Shown piece by piece: positions 57,337 to 64,000 of a stretch of DNA of 64,000 bases. The DNA is taken from NCBI RefSeq assembly GCF_900099805.1, contig NZ_FNDR01000004.1, forward strand, positions 124,001 through 188,000. Reading direction: 5' to 3'. The notes beneath the pieces were generated by a model. The model searched no databases, was not told the DNA's origin, and was given only the letters and a program-made list of their open reading frames with translations. The stretch comes from Variovorax sp. OV700. Its GTDB lineage: Bacteria > Pseudomonadota > Gammaproteobacteria > Burkholderiales > Burkholderiaceae_C. Positions within the stretch are counted from its first letter, which is position 1. Each line of letters opens with the position of its first letter. A program made the position numbers and the translations under genes.

Positions 57337-58075
57337 AGAGGATTACCACGAGGGCCGAGAGCCCGAACCACTGGAATGCATAGCCGTAGTGCTTCTCCAG
57401 ACCCAGAGCGGGGGCCGGCCAGTCGCGCTGCAACCCCTCGGAAGCGGGGCCGATCTGCTGCAGCGACACATCGGTTCGCAGCGGCAGCTTGGTTTCGGCG
57501 CGGAACGCTTCCAGGTCGAGATTCTGCCGGATGGGCGAAGACCCCGCGGCGTCCGGTGCCGAGGCGGCGGCCGCCGGCTTGCCGAGTTCGAACAAATGGC
57601 CGGGCGGGGGTTCGATCAGGCCAGTGACTTCGACGATGCCCGGCGGGGTATCGACCGCGCCCAGCTGCGTGCGGTCATTGAAATTGCGCTGCACCCAGCC
57701 GCGCTGCACCATCACGGTCTGGTCGCTGCCTTCCAGGGCAAAGGGCGTCAGCACGTAGAAGCCCGGAACGCCATGCATCTGCCGGTTGTCCAGGTAAACA
57801 GTTTGCGGGCTCAGCCAGAGGCCGCGCAACCGCACCGGTCGATGCAGTTCGCCGGCCGGCGCTTCGAGCGCCAGGAAATCGGCCTGGGCAAGTGGCGGCT
57901 TTTGCTTCTGCGATTCGATCTCGGCCTGCAGCGCCTCCTTCTGCGCCGCGCGCGAGAGCTGCCAGCGGCCCAGCGACACCGTGGCGGACACGGTCAGCAC
58001 GGCGGCCAGCGTGACCAGCAGGAAACGGCCTCGCTTCGGCCTCGCCCTGGCAGGGTGAAGAGGCTCTGGCGTCAC
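57266..58075 (-). CDS. SURF1-family cytochrome oxidase assembly protein
   Basis: SURF1/Shy1-like protein of about 269 aa with one membrane helix near each end (FLLVTLAAVLTVSATVSLG and the C-terminal YAFQWFGLSALVVILYVWF). Family motifs include LGRWQLSRAAQKEAL, VYLDNRQMHGVPGFYVLTPF and QTVMVQRGWVQ. No ATG lies at the expected start, so the GTG giving V-TPEPLHPAR is used. The open frame upstream continues into the divergent DUF2909 gene and does not look coding. SURF1 helps insert haem A into subunit I. Confidence 0.88.
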   Translation of the reverse strand: MTPEPLHPARARPKRGRFLLVTLAAVLTVSATVSLGRWQLSRAAQKEALQAEIESQKQKPPLAQADFLALEAPAGELHRPVRLRGLWLSPQTVYLDNRQMHGVPGFYVLTPFALEGSDQTVMVQRGWVQRNFNDRTQLGAVDTPPGIVEVTGLIEPPPGHLFELGKPAAAASAPDAAGSSPIRQNLDLEAFRAETKLPLRTDVSLQQIGPASEGLQRDWPAPALGLEKHYGYAFQWFGLSALVVILYVWFQFIAPFRRSRRRARDASSF

Positions 58076-58111
58076 TGGAGCGGATGAGGCGTGCGGCCGA
58101 TAATCGGAGTC

Positions 58112-58333
58112 ATGAAATATTTCGTCGCCCTGGCTTTCGTGGGCATCTTCGCGAGCCTTGCCTTCGCGCTCTTCTACATGCTGAAAGACGGGCGCAACGG
58201 ACGCGCCAAGAGCGGCGGCATGGCGCGCGCGCTCACCTTTCGGATCGGCATCTCCGTGTTTTTGTTCCTCTGCATGCTGCTGGCCTGGAAATTCGGCTAC
58301 ATCCAGCCCACCGGGCTCCCGGTCGGCAAGTAG
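58112..58333 (+). CDS. DUF2909 twin-transmembrane protein
   Basis: Small membrane protein of 73 aa with two hydrophobic segments (FVALAFVGIFASLAFALFYML and ISVFLFLCMLLAWKFGY) joined by a short basic loop RNGRAKSGGMARALTFRIG, a pattern of the DUF2909 family. A CGGAGT ribosome site precedes the ATG. It is the only plus-strand gene in the oxidase cluster, lying between SURF1 and ctaE. Its function is unknown, but DUF2909 genes are commonly found beside cytochrome oxidase genes in proteobacteria. Confidence 0.82.
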   Translation: MKYFVALAFVGIFASLAFALFYMLKDGRNGRAKSGGMARALTFRIGISVFLFLCMLLAWKFGYIQPTGLPVGK

Positions 58334-58359
58334 ATGGTGCTCGTTCCACGAGAACCATG

Positions 58360-58385
58360 AAAAAGGCGCCTTCCGGCGCCTTTTT
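58360..58385. terminator. bidirectional intrinsic terminator after DUF2909 and ctaE
   Basis: Perfect 11-bp repeat (AAAAAGGCGCC / GGCGCCTTTTT) with a TTCC loop, located between the convergent ends of DUF2909 and ctaE. Confidence 0.93.
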
Positions 58386-58407
58386 GTCTGCATGCCGCGG
58401 GGTTCGC

Positions 58408-59289
58408 TCAAAGCCAGTAAACCAATGTGTAAAGGCCGAGCCACACCACGTCCACGAAGTGCCAGTACCAGGCCGCGCCTTCGAAGCCGAAATGGCGCTC
58501 CGGCGTGAAGTGGCCCTTTTGCAGGCGCAGCGTGATGAACAGCAGCATCAGCATGCCGATGAACACGTGCATGCCGTGGAAGCCGGTCAGCATGAAGAAG
58601 GTCGAGCCGTAGGCGCCGGAGCTGAGCTTGAGGTTCAGTTCGGTGTACAGGTGATGGTATTCATAGCCCTGCACGCCAAGGAAGAGCACGCCGAGCAGCA
58701 CGGTGAGCCACATGAAGCGGATGGTCTGCGCACGATGGCCGGCACGCAGCGCGTGGTGGGCAATGGTGAGCGTGACGCCCGAACTCAGCAGCAGCGCGGT
58801 GTTGATCGTGGGCAGCCAGAACGGGCCGACGGTCTGGAACGGCTCGACGATGTCGGCCGGTGAGCCGGTGACGCCGGCGGCAATGCTGGGCCACACGGCT
58901 TTGAAGTCGGGCCAGAGCAGCGCGTTCTCGAGACTGCCGAGGGCCGGCAGCGAATGGGTGCGGGTCCACCACAGCGCGGTGAAGAACGCGCCGAAGAACA
59001 TGACTTCGGAAAAGATGAACCAGCTCATGCTCCAGCGGAACGAGAGGTCGATCTTGTGGCCGTACTGGCCGCTTTCGCTCTCGCCGATGGCAGTGCGGAA
59101 CCATACGAACAGGGTGGCAAGCCATGCCACCATGCCGATCAGCAAGGACCATGCGCCCCACTGGTGGCCGTTGATCCATTGGCCCGCGCCCAGAATCACG
59201 AAGAACAGGCCGGTTGCGGCCATGACCGGGTAGGCCGATGGCCCCGGCACGAAGTAGTAGGGCGTGGTGCCGTGGGTGGTTGAACTCAT
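58408..59289 (-). CDS. ctaE: cytochrome c oxidase subunit III
   Basis: COX3, 293 aa, with seven membrane helices. Typical segments are PYYFVPGPSAYPVMAA, SFRWSMSWFIFSEVMFFGAFF, TGFHGMHVFIGMLML and the C-terminal WHFVDVVWLGLYTLVYW. An AGGAG site lies six bases before the ATG. The gene is on the same strand as ctaC, ctaD and ctaG and shares a terminator with DUF2909. Confidence 0.97.
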   Translation of the reverse strand: MSSTTHGTTPYYFVPGPSAYPVMAATGLFFVILGAGQWINGHQWGAWSLLIGMVAWLATLFVWFRTAIGESESGQYGHKIDLSFRWSMSWFIFSEVMFFGAFFTALWWTRTHSLPALGSLENALLWPDFKAVWPSIAAGVTGSPADIVEPFQTVGPFWLPTINTALLLSSGVTLTIAHHALRAGHRAQTIRFMWLTVLLGVLFLGVQGYEYHHLYTELNLKLSSGAYGSTFFMLTGFHGMHVFIGMLMLLFITLRLQKGHFTPERHFGFEGAAWYWHFVDVVWLGLYTLVYWL

Positions 59290-59353
59290 ATCAGCTCCTG
59301 GCTTTCTTTCTTCTCTCGATTCGATGGGTTCTGGATCTCTCGGGCCGCTTGGG

Positions 59354-59569
59354 TCATGCGCCGTGCGCAACCACGTAGCGCACCAGCAGCACCAGGCCGA
59401 CGATGAAAACGATGACCGCCGCAAAAGCCACCGCGATGATGTGCAGCGGGTTCAGCTTGGCCAGGTCGTCCTGGTAGGCGCTTTTCTTGCGCACTCCGAA
59501 GAACGACCAGCAGACGGCCTTCACCGTGTCCCACAGCGTGGCCTTGGGCGGCGTGTTCGGGGCGGTCAC
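59354..59569 (-). CDS. DUF2970 small membrane protein
   Basis: Protein of 71 aa with one C-terminal membrane helix (IIAVAFAAVIVFIVGLVLLV) and the family core TVKAVCWSFFGVRKKSAYQDDLAKLNPLH. DUF2970 is of unknown function and seen almost only in betaproteobacteria next to cytochrome oxidase genes. Its ATG overlaps the ctaG stop by four bases, so its synthesis should be coupled to that copper chaperone. It lies 64 bases upstream of ctaE. Confidence 0.85.
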   Translation of the reverse strand: MTAPNTPPKATLWDTVKAVCWSFFGVRKKSAYQDDLAKLNPLHIIAVAFAAVIVFIVGLVLLVRYVVAHGA

Positions 59570-60192
59570 GAACGGGGCTCATGGGCAGCATTCGAAACGG
59601 CAGCCACCGGGGCCGCGGGCGTCTTGCCGCCGACCTCGAAGAAGGTGTACGACAGCGTGATGGTCTTCACGTCCTTGGAGATCTTGGGGTCGATCACGAA
59701 GGCCACGGGCCACTGCTTCTTCTCGCCCGGATCGAGCGTGTACTGGTTGAAGCAGAAGCACTCCAGCTTGTTGAAGTACGGCGCGGCCTGCTGCGGCGCA
59801 TAGCTTGGAATGGCCTGTGCCGCCATGCGGCGGTTCTGCACGTTCTGGAACTCGTACATCACGGTGTTGAGCTGACCGGGGTGCACCTGGATCGTCCGCT
59901 CGGCGGGCTTGAAGTCCCAGAGGCCGCCGCGCACGTTGGAGTCGAACTCGACCGTGATGGTGCGCGTGGTGTCGACCTGGGTGTTGTCGGGCACGCGCAC
60001 GTTCTTGCCGCCGCTCGCGCCGCCCGGCACCTCGAGCTCGCTGAGCGCGAGGATGTTGATGCCAGTCATCTCGCAGATGGCGCGATAAAGCGGCACCAGG
60101 GCATAGCCGAACGCGAACATGCCGCAGGCCACCACGGCCAGCTTGCCGACCATGCGGACATTGGCGCGCTTGATGCGTTGACCGAGGCTCAT
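59566..60192 (-). CDS. ctaG: cytochrome c oxidase assembly protein CtaG (COX11)
   Basis: CtaG/COX11, 208 aa, which delivers copper to the CuB site of subunit I. It has one N-terminal membrane helix (LAVVACGMFAFGYALVPLYRAICEMTGIN) and the conserved KLECFCFNQYTL copper-binding CFCF motif. The VTFYTFFE-like end (TLSYTFFEVGG) is also present. Its stop overlaps DUF2970. The spacing to the small assembly gene upstream is 25 bases. Confidence 0.95.
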   Translation of the reverse strand: MSLGQRIKRANVRMVGKLAVVACGMFAFGYALVPLYRAICEMTGINILALSELEVPGGASGGKNVRVPDNTQVDTTRTITVEFDSNVRGGLWDFKPAERTIQVHPGQLNTVMYEFQNVQNRRMAAQAIPSYAPQQAAPYFNKLECFCFNQYTLDPGEKKQWPVAFVIDPKISKDVKTITLSYTFFEVGGKTPAAPVAAVSNAAHEPRS

Positions 60193-60217
60193 GCGGGCGG
60201 CTCCGTTCGCTGCTGCT

Positions 60218-60343
60218 TCAGCGTCCGCTGAACCAGATCATGCGGACCAGGAATCCGAGGAAGAACAGCACGGCGATGGAGGCCAGCGTGAGCCCCATGC
60301 GTCGGTTGTTCCTTCTTTGTTCGGGCGAGGTCATTGTGGTCAT
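60218..60343 (-). CDS. cytochrome oxidase small assembly protein
   Basis: Tiny membrane protein, 41 aa (MTTMTSPEQRRNNRRMGL followed by one hydrophobic helix ASIAVLFFLGFLVRMIW). It lies between ctaD and ctaG, where betaproteobacteria have a short protein annotated as cytochrome oxidase small assembly protein. An alternative start three codons later gives 38 aa. Evidence is the location, the basic-then-hydrophobic pattern and full containment between two real genes. Confidence 0.75.
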   Translation of the reverse strand: MTTMTSPEQRRNNRRMGLTLASIAVLFFLGFLVRMIWFSGR

Positions 60344-60366
60344 GCGGGCCGGAGGGCGGGAAGCGC

Positions 60367-61998
60367 TCAGCCGATCACCTTGGTGGCGGTCGCGTCGAGC
60401 TTGGGCGGGTTCTCGAAGGTGTGGAAAGGCGCCGGCGACGGCACTTCCCATTCGAGGCCTTCAGCGGCTTCCCAGGGCTTTTGCGGCGCCTTCTCGCCCT
60501 TGCCGAGCATGTTCGGCAACACGATGAAGAAGAAGAAGTAGACCTGGGCAAGACCGAATGCGAAGGCACCGATCGACGCCACGGCGTTGAAATCGGCAAA
60601 CTGCATCGGGTAATCGGCGTAACGGCGCGGCATGCCGGCCAGGCCCAGGAAGTGCATCGGGAAGAAGGTCACGTTGAACGAGATCAGCGACCACCAGAAG
60701 TGGAGCTTGCCGCGCGCTTCGTTGTACATCACGCCCGTCCACTTGGGCGCCCAGTAGTAATAGCCCGCGAACATCGCATAGAGCGAGCCGGCCACCAGCA
60801 CGTAGTGGAAGTGGGCCACCACGTAGTAGGTGTCCTGCAGCTGGATGTCGATCGGGGCAATGGCCAGGATGAGACCGGTGAAGCCGCCCATCGTGAACAC
60901 GAAGATGAAGCCGACCGCGAACAGCATCGGGGTCTCGAAAGTCATCGAGCCCTGCCACATGGTGGCAATCCAGTTGAAGATCTTCACGGCCGTGGGCACC
61001 GCGATCAGCATGGTCGCGTACATGAAGAACAGCTGGCCCGTGACCGGCATGCCGGTAGTGAACATGTGGTGCGCCCAGACGATGAACGACAGGATCGCGA
61101 TCGACGAGGTGGCGTACACCATGGAGGCGTAGCCGAACAACCGCTTGCGGGAGAACGCCGGCACGATCTGGCTGATGATGCCGAAGGCCGGCAAGATCAT
61201 GATGTAGACCTCGGGGTGGCCGAAGAACCAGAAGATGTGCTGATACATCACCGGGTCGCCGCCGCCGGCGGGGTTGAAGAAGCTGGTGCCGAAGTGACGG
61301 TCGGTCAGCGTCATGGTGATGGCGCCTGCGAGCACGGGCATCACGGCGATCAGCAGGTAGGCGGTGATGAGCCAGGTCCAGCAGAACATCGGCATCTTCA
61401 TCAGCGTCATGCCGGGGGCGCGCATGTTGAGGATGGTGACGATGATGTTGATCGAGCCCATGATCGACGAGGCGCCCATGATGTGCATCGCGAAGATGCC
61501 GGCGTCCATCGAGGGGCCCATCTGCAGCGTGAGCGGTGCGTAGAGCGTCCAGCCGGCAGCCGGTGCGCCGCCGGGCATGAAGAACGAACCCACGAGCATC
61601 AGCGCCGCGGGGATCAGCAGCCAGAAGCTGAAGTTGTTCATGCGCGCGAACGCCATGTCCGAGGCGCCGATCTGCAGCGGGATCATCCAGTTCGCGAAGC
61701 CCACGAACGCCGGCATGATGGCGCCGAACACCATGATCAGGCCGTGCATGGTGGTGAACTGGTTGAACAGCTCGGGATTCACCAGTTGCAGGCCGGGCTG
61801 GAACAGCTCGGCGCGGATCATCAGCGCGAGCACGCCGCCCACCATCAGCATCGTGAAGCTGAACAGCAGGTAGAGCGTGCCGATGTCCTTGTGGTTGGTG
61901 GCGAACACCCAACGGCGCCAGCCGGTGGGCGCTGCGTGGTGCTCGTCGTGTGCGTGGCCGTCGTGGGCGTGACCGTGGGGGTCGAGGACTGCACTCAT
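60367..61998 (-). CDS. ctaD: cytochrome c oxidase subunit I
   Basis: COX1, 543 aa, with twelve membrane segments. The haem a/a3 and CuB ligands are in [36 protein letters not shown] and the [10 protein letters not shown] and [12 protein letters not shown] motifs, including the Tyr cross-linked to His in GHPEVYI. The N-terminus has a His/Asp-rich stretch ([14 protein letters not shown]) before [20 protein letters not shown]. The start was set at [10 protein letters not shown]; earlier residues in the frame are not conserved. It lies 55 bases downstream of ctaC. Confidence 0.97.
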   Translation of the reverse strand: MSAVLDPHGHAHDGHAHDEHHAAPTGWRRWVFATNHKDIGTLYLLFSFTMLMVGGVLALMIRAELFQPGLQLVNPELFNQFTTMHGLIMVFGAIMPAFVGFANWMIPLQIGASDMAFARMNNFSFWLLIPAALMLVGSFFMPGGAPAAGWTLYAPLTLQMGPSMDAGIFAMHIMGASSIMGSINIIVTILNMRAPGMTLMKMPMFCWTWLITAYLLIAVMPVLAGAITMTLTDRHFGTSFFNPAGGGDPVMYQHIFWFFGHPEVYIMILPAFGIISQIVPAFSRKRLFGYASMVYATSSIAILSFIVWAHHMFTTGMPVTGQLFFMYATMLIAVPTAVKIFNWIATMWQGSMTFETPMLFAVGFIFVFTMGGFTGLILAIAPIDIQLQDTYYVVAHFHYVLVAGSLYAMFAGYYYWAPKWTGVMYNEARGKLHFWWSLISFNVTFFPMHFLGLAGMPRRYADYPMQFADFNAVASIGAFAFGLAQVYFFFFIVLPNMLGKGEKAPQKPWEAAEGLEWEVPSPAPFHTFENPPKLDATATKVIG

Positions 61999-62053
61999 TT
62001 CGTTGTTCCTTGCAATTTCTTCGTCGCGGGGCGCTTGGGCTGGATCTTCGCGA

Positions 62054-63232
62054 TCACTTGCCGCGCAAGGCCAGAACTTCGGCCGGCTGCACCAGCTGGC
62101 CCGTCTTGTTCGACCAGCTGTTCTTGGTATAGGTGGCAACGGCCGCGAGGTCGGTGTCGCTCAGCTGCTTCCAGGAGGGCATCGCGCCATTGTTCTGGCC
62201 GTTGAGCAGCACCTGCAGCTGAACCTTGTGGTCGGCGTCAACGACCTTGGGGCTGGCATCCAGCGGCTTGATCGGGCCGGCGCCCTTGCCGTTGGCCTGG
62301 TGGCAGGCCGCGCAGTTGGCGGCATAGACCTTCTCGCCGCGCGTCATCATGTCGGGCAGGGCCCAGACCTTGCCCGGATCGTCGAGCTTGGCCGCGGCTT
62401 CCTTGCGCTTGCCGTCGACCCAGGCCGTGTAATCGGCGGCCGAGACCACCTTCACGTGGATGGGCATGTAGGCGTGTTCCTTGCCGCAGAGCTCCTGGCA
62501 CTGGCCGTAGTAGTCGCCCACGGTTTCAGCGCGGAACCAGGTGTCGCGCACGAAGCCGGGAACCGCGTCCTGCTTGATGCCGAGCTGCGGCACGGCAAAC
62601 GCGTGGATCACGTCGTTGGCGGTGGTGATGATGCGGACCTTCTTCTGGACCGGCACCACCAGCGGGTTGTCGACCTTGAAGAGGTAGTCGTCAGGCATAG
62701 GGCCCTTGGCGCCGGCGTCGGACATGGCCCGCTGCGAGCTGTCGAGCGTGGAGATGAAGGCCAGGCCTTCGCCTTCGCCGTTCAGGTAGTCGTAGCCCCA
62801 CTTCCACTGGTAGCCGGTGGTCTTGATGGTGAGGTCGGCGTTGGTGGTGTCCTTCTGGGCCACCAGCACCTTGGTGGCGGGCAGCGCCATCACGATCACG
62901 ATGATGAAGGGAACGATGGTCCAGATGACCTCGACCACTACCGACTCATGGAAGTTGGCCGCCTTGTGGCCGACCGACTTGCGGTGCTTCCAGATCGAAT
63001 AGAACATGACCGCGAACACGGCGACGAAGATGACCGTGCACAGGATCATCATCACCGTGTGCAGGAAGTGCTGTTCCTGCGCGATCTTGGTGACACCAAG
63101 CGGAAGGTTCAGCTGGCGCACCGAGGGGCCGCCGGGCAGATCGTTGACTGCGTGCGCCGCGCCGCTGAAAGCCGCGCCGGCCGCCAGCAACAGATTCGCC
63201 GGCCTGTACTTGTTGCGCCAAATGCTCTTCAT
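62054..63232 (-). CDS. ctaC: cytochrome c oxidase subunit II with C-terminal cytochrome c domain
   Basis: COX2, 392 aa. A signal peptide precedes two membrane helices, and the CuA site is [16 protein letters not shown]. Beyond the usual end a class I cytochrome c domain follows (haem site [14 protein letters not shown], with an axial Met in GAMPSW). The electron donor may therefore be read through this fused domain (caa3-like). The ATG at MKSIWRNK is preferred to an upstream TTG. The gene begins the oxidase operon. Confidence 0.95.
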   Translation of the reverse strand: MKSIWRNKYRPANLLLAAGAAFSGAAHAVNDLPGGPSVRQLNLPLGVTKIAQEQHFLHTVMMILCTVIFVAVFAVMFYSIWKHRKSVGHKAANFHESVVVEVIWTIVPFIIVIVMALPATKVLVAQKDTTNADLTIKTTGYQWKWGYDYLNGEGEGLAFISTLDSSQRAMSDAGAKGPMPDDYLFKVDNPLVVPVQKKVRIITTANDVIHAFAVPQLGIKQDAVPGFVRDTWFRAETVGDYYGQCQELCGKEHAYMPIHVKVVSAADYTAWVDGKRKEAAAKLDDPGKVWALPDMMTRGEKVYAANCAACHQANGKGAGPIKPLDASPKVVDADHKVQLQVLLNGQNNGAMPSWKQLSDTDLAAVATYTKNSWSNKTGQLVQPAEVLALRGK

Positions 63233-63289
63233 CGTGTTCACGTTTCTCAATTTTTTCAACAAACCCAACCGTGCAGCGCCGCGTGAGCC

Positions 63290-63766
63290 TCAGGCGCCAC
63301 GTAACGCCATGCGAATCTCGCGCGCCAGTGCGGCTCGCAACTCCGGGCGTACATAGCGCCCCACCCTGACCGATCGACCCTGACCCGAGACCTCGATCAG
63401 CGAACGATCGCCGGCCTGCGGTTCGATCCGCACCTGGTGCGGTAAAAATTCCGTGCGCTCGTAGTCCCCACCGTTCTCGAGCTCCACCACCAGCCGTCCG
63501 CCCTGCAGCGCGATCTTTTCGCCATCGGTCGCGTGCCGCGCGTACAGCATGAACGCGAAACCCACGGCGGCCAGTTCGAGCCAGGCAAAAGGCAGCACCA
63601 GCGGCGCGCCGAGTTGCCAGAACACCGTACCAATGCCGAGCGATGCCACGCACAGCGAGGCGTAGAGCCAGCCCAGCTGGCTCGGCGTCACCGAGCAGTT
63701 CCGCTTCAGGAACCATTGGATGCTCTGGCCTGAAACGGTGGCAAAACGAAACACGGAATTCGACAC
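63290..63766 (-). CDS. DUF2244 family membrane protein
   Basis: DUF2244 protein of about 158 aa from a GTG (SNSVFRFATVSG); an upstream GTG would give 191 aa. The sequence has FLKRNCSVTPSQLGWLY at its start, two hydrophobic segments (LYASLCVASLGIGTVFW and LPFAWLELAAVGFAFML) and a basic C-terminal tail with VGRYVRPELRAALAREIR. The family is membrane-bound and without known function, but usually lies just upstream of ctaC, as here. Start choice is uncertain. Confidence 0.8.
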   Translation of the reverse strand: MSNSVFRFATVSGQSIQWFLKRNCSVTPSQLGWLYASLCVASLGIGTVFWQLGAPLVLPFAWLELAAVGFAFMLYARHATDGEKIALQGGRLVVELENGGDYERTEFLPHQVRIEPQAGDRSLIEVSGQGRSVRVGRYVRPELRAALAREIRMALRGA

Positions 63767-63934
63767 GGGCGAGTTCAGCAAATCGGTGCGTCGACGACCG
63801 GCCAACCCCTTGTCTCCACAGGATCGGACAGCCCTCGTTCGCGGAACAATACCCGCGAGTTTCACGCAACGGCGGATTGTAGCGGGTAGACACAGGCGGC
63901 CGCCCGCCGGATGCGCGCATGCGCACCCCGCCGT

Positions 63935-64000
63935 TCAGCCGCCGGGCCGGCCGCGCTGCAGCATCGAGCGCATCTCGCGCAGCGACACCGCGCTCTCGGC
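63935..64000 (-). CDS. 3' end of an unidentified gene (partial)
   Basis: An open frame runs leftwards from the window edge for 21 codons, ending in LREMRSMLQRGRPGG and a TGA. High GC bias suggests it may be coding, but no family is recognised from so few residues. The region between it and the DUF2244 gene (63767-63934) holds no other obvious feature. Confidence 0.4.
   Translation of the reverse strand, partial: AESAVSLREMRSMLQRGRPGG

Noticed and set aside
60334..62205. 623-codon plus-strand open frame opposite ctaD
   Set aside because: The translation is dominated by His, Glu, Arg and Gly, typical for the reverse of a membrane protein gene. ctaD is unambiguous on the minus strand.

Overview
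The window is GC-rich, gene-dense chromosomal DNA from a betaproteobacterium of the Burkholderiales, most likely the family Comamonadaceae and plausibly Variovorax or a close relative. This rests on recognised protein families and gene order (gmk-rpoZ-spoT/greB, hrcA/nadK-recN, TPR-lolB-ispE-tRNA-Gln-prs-rplY-pth, coaD-rsmD, the cta cytochrome oxidase cluster), not on a database search. No rRNA, CRISPR array, insertion sequence, integrase or phage gene was seen. No gene-free stretch exceeds about 200 bases.

Layout. (1) 0-9.5 kb: hemW, rdgB and rph lie on the minus strand behind a translationally coupled Ser/Thr kinase-PP2C phosphatase pair. Divergent to these are yicC, gmk, rpoZ and spoT, with greB convergent. 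(2) 9.5-18.9 kb: an exported hypothetical protein, tRNA-Arg(ACG), a CAT-anticodon tRNA and hrcA, divergent from nadK-recN-rapZ; then mutY, a dynamin-like GTPase and mutM on the minus strand. (3) 18.9-25.8 kb: TPR protein, lolB, ispE, tRNA-Gln(TTG), prs, rplY, pth, a DUF4124-type protein and a YfhL-type ferredoxin. (4) 25.8-44.2 kb: an accessory-looking block for peptide, amide and pyroglutamate scavenging. It holds a Dpp/Opp-type ABC importer with two tandem paralogous binding proteins, the second coupled to an amidase, then a YitT protein, LysR regulator, tautomerase, TTC38-like TPR protein, D-aminoacylase-like amidohydrolase, histidine phosphatase, alpha/beta hydrolase, and the pxpBCA-pcp operon. 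(5) 44.2-53.8 kb: coaD, rsmD, argO/argP, an inactive and an active M16 peptidase, ftsY with an in-frame hexanucleotide tandem repeat, a DUF962 membrane protein, rpoH behind a perfect CIRCE operator, and an AlkC/AlkD-type protein. (6) 53.8-64 kb: an aa3-type cytochrome c oxidase operon with assembly factors (ctaC, ctaD, a tiny assembly protein, ctaG, DUF2970, ctaE, SURF1, an SCO-like protein, ctaA, ctaB, SCO1), a DUF2909 protein, a DUF2244 protein and the end of a further gene.

How the parts fit. The most striking regulatory link is that hrcA (10.4 kb) and an exact CIRCE operator in front of rpoH (51.9 kb) are both present. This suggests the HrcA repressor controls the heat-shock sigma factor. 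Block 4 reads as import of peptides or amides followed by hydrolysis: amidase, D-aminoacylase, pyroglutamyl peptidase and 5-oxoprolinase. The oxidase cluster contains nearly every known copper and haem insertion factor plus several small uncharacterised membrane proteins.
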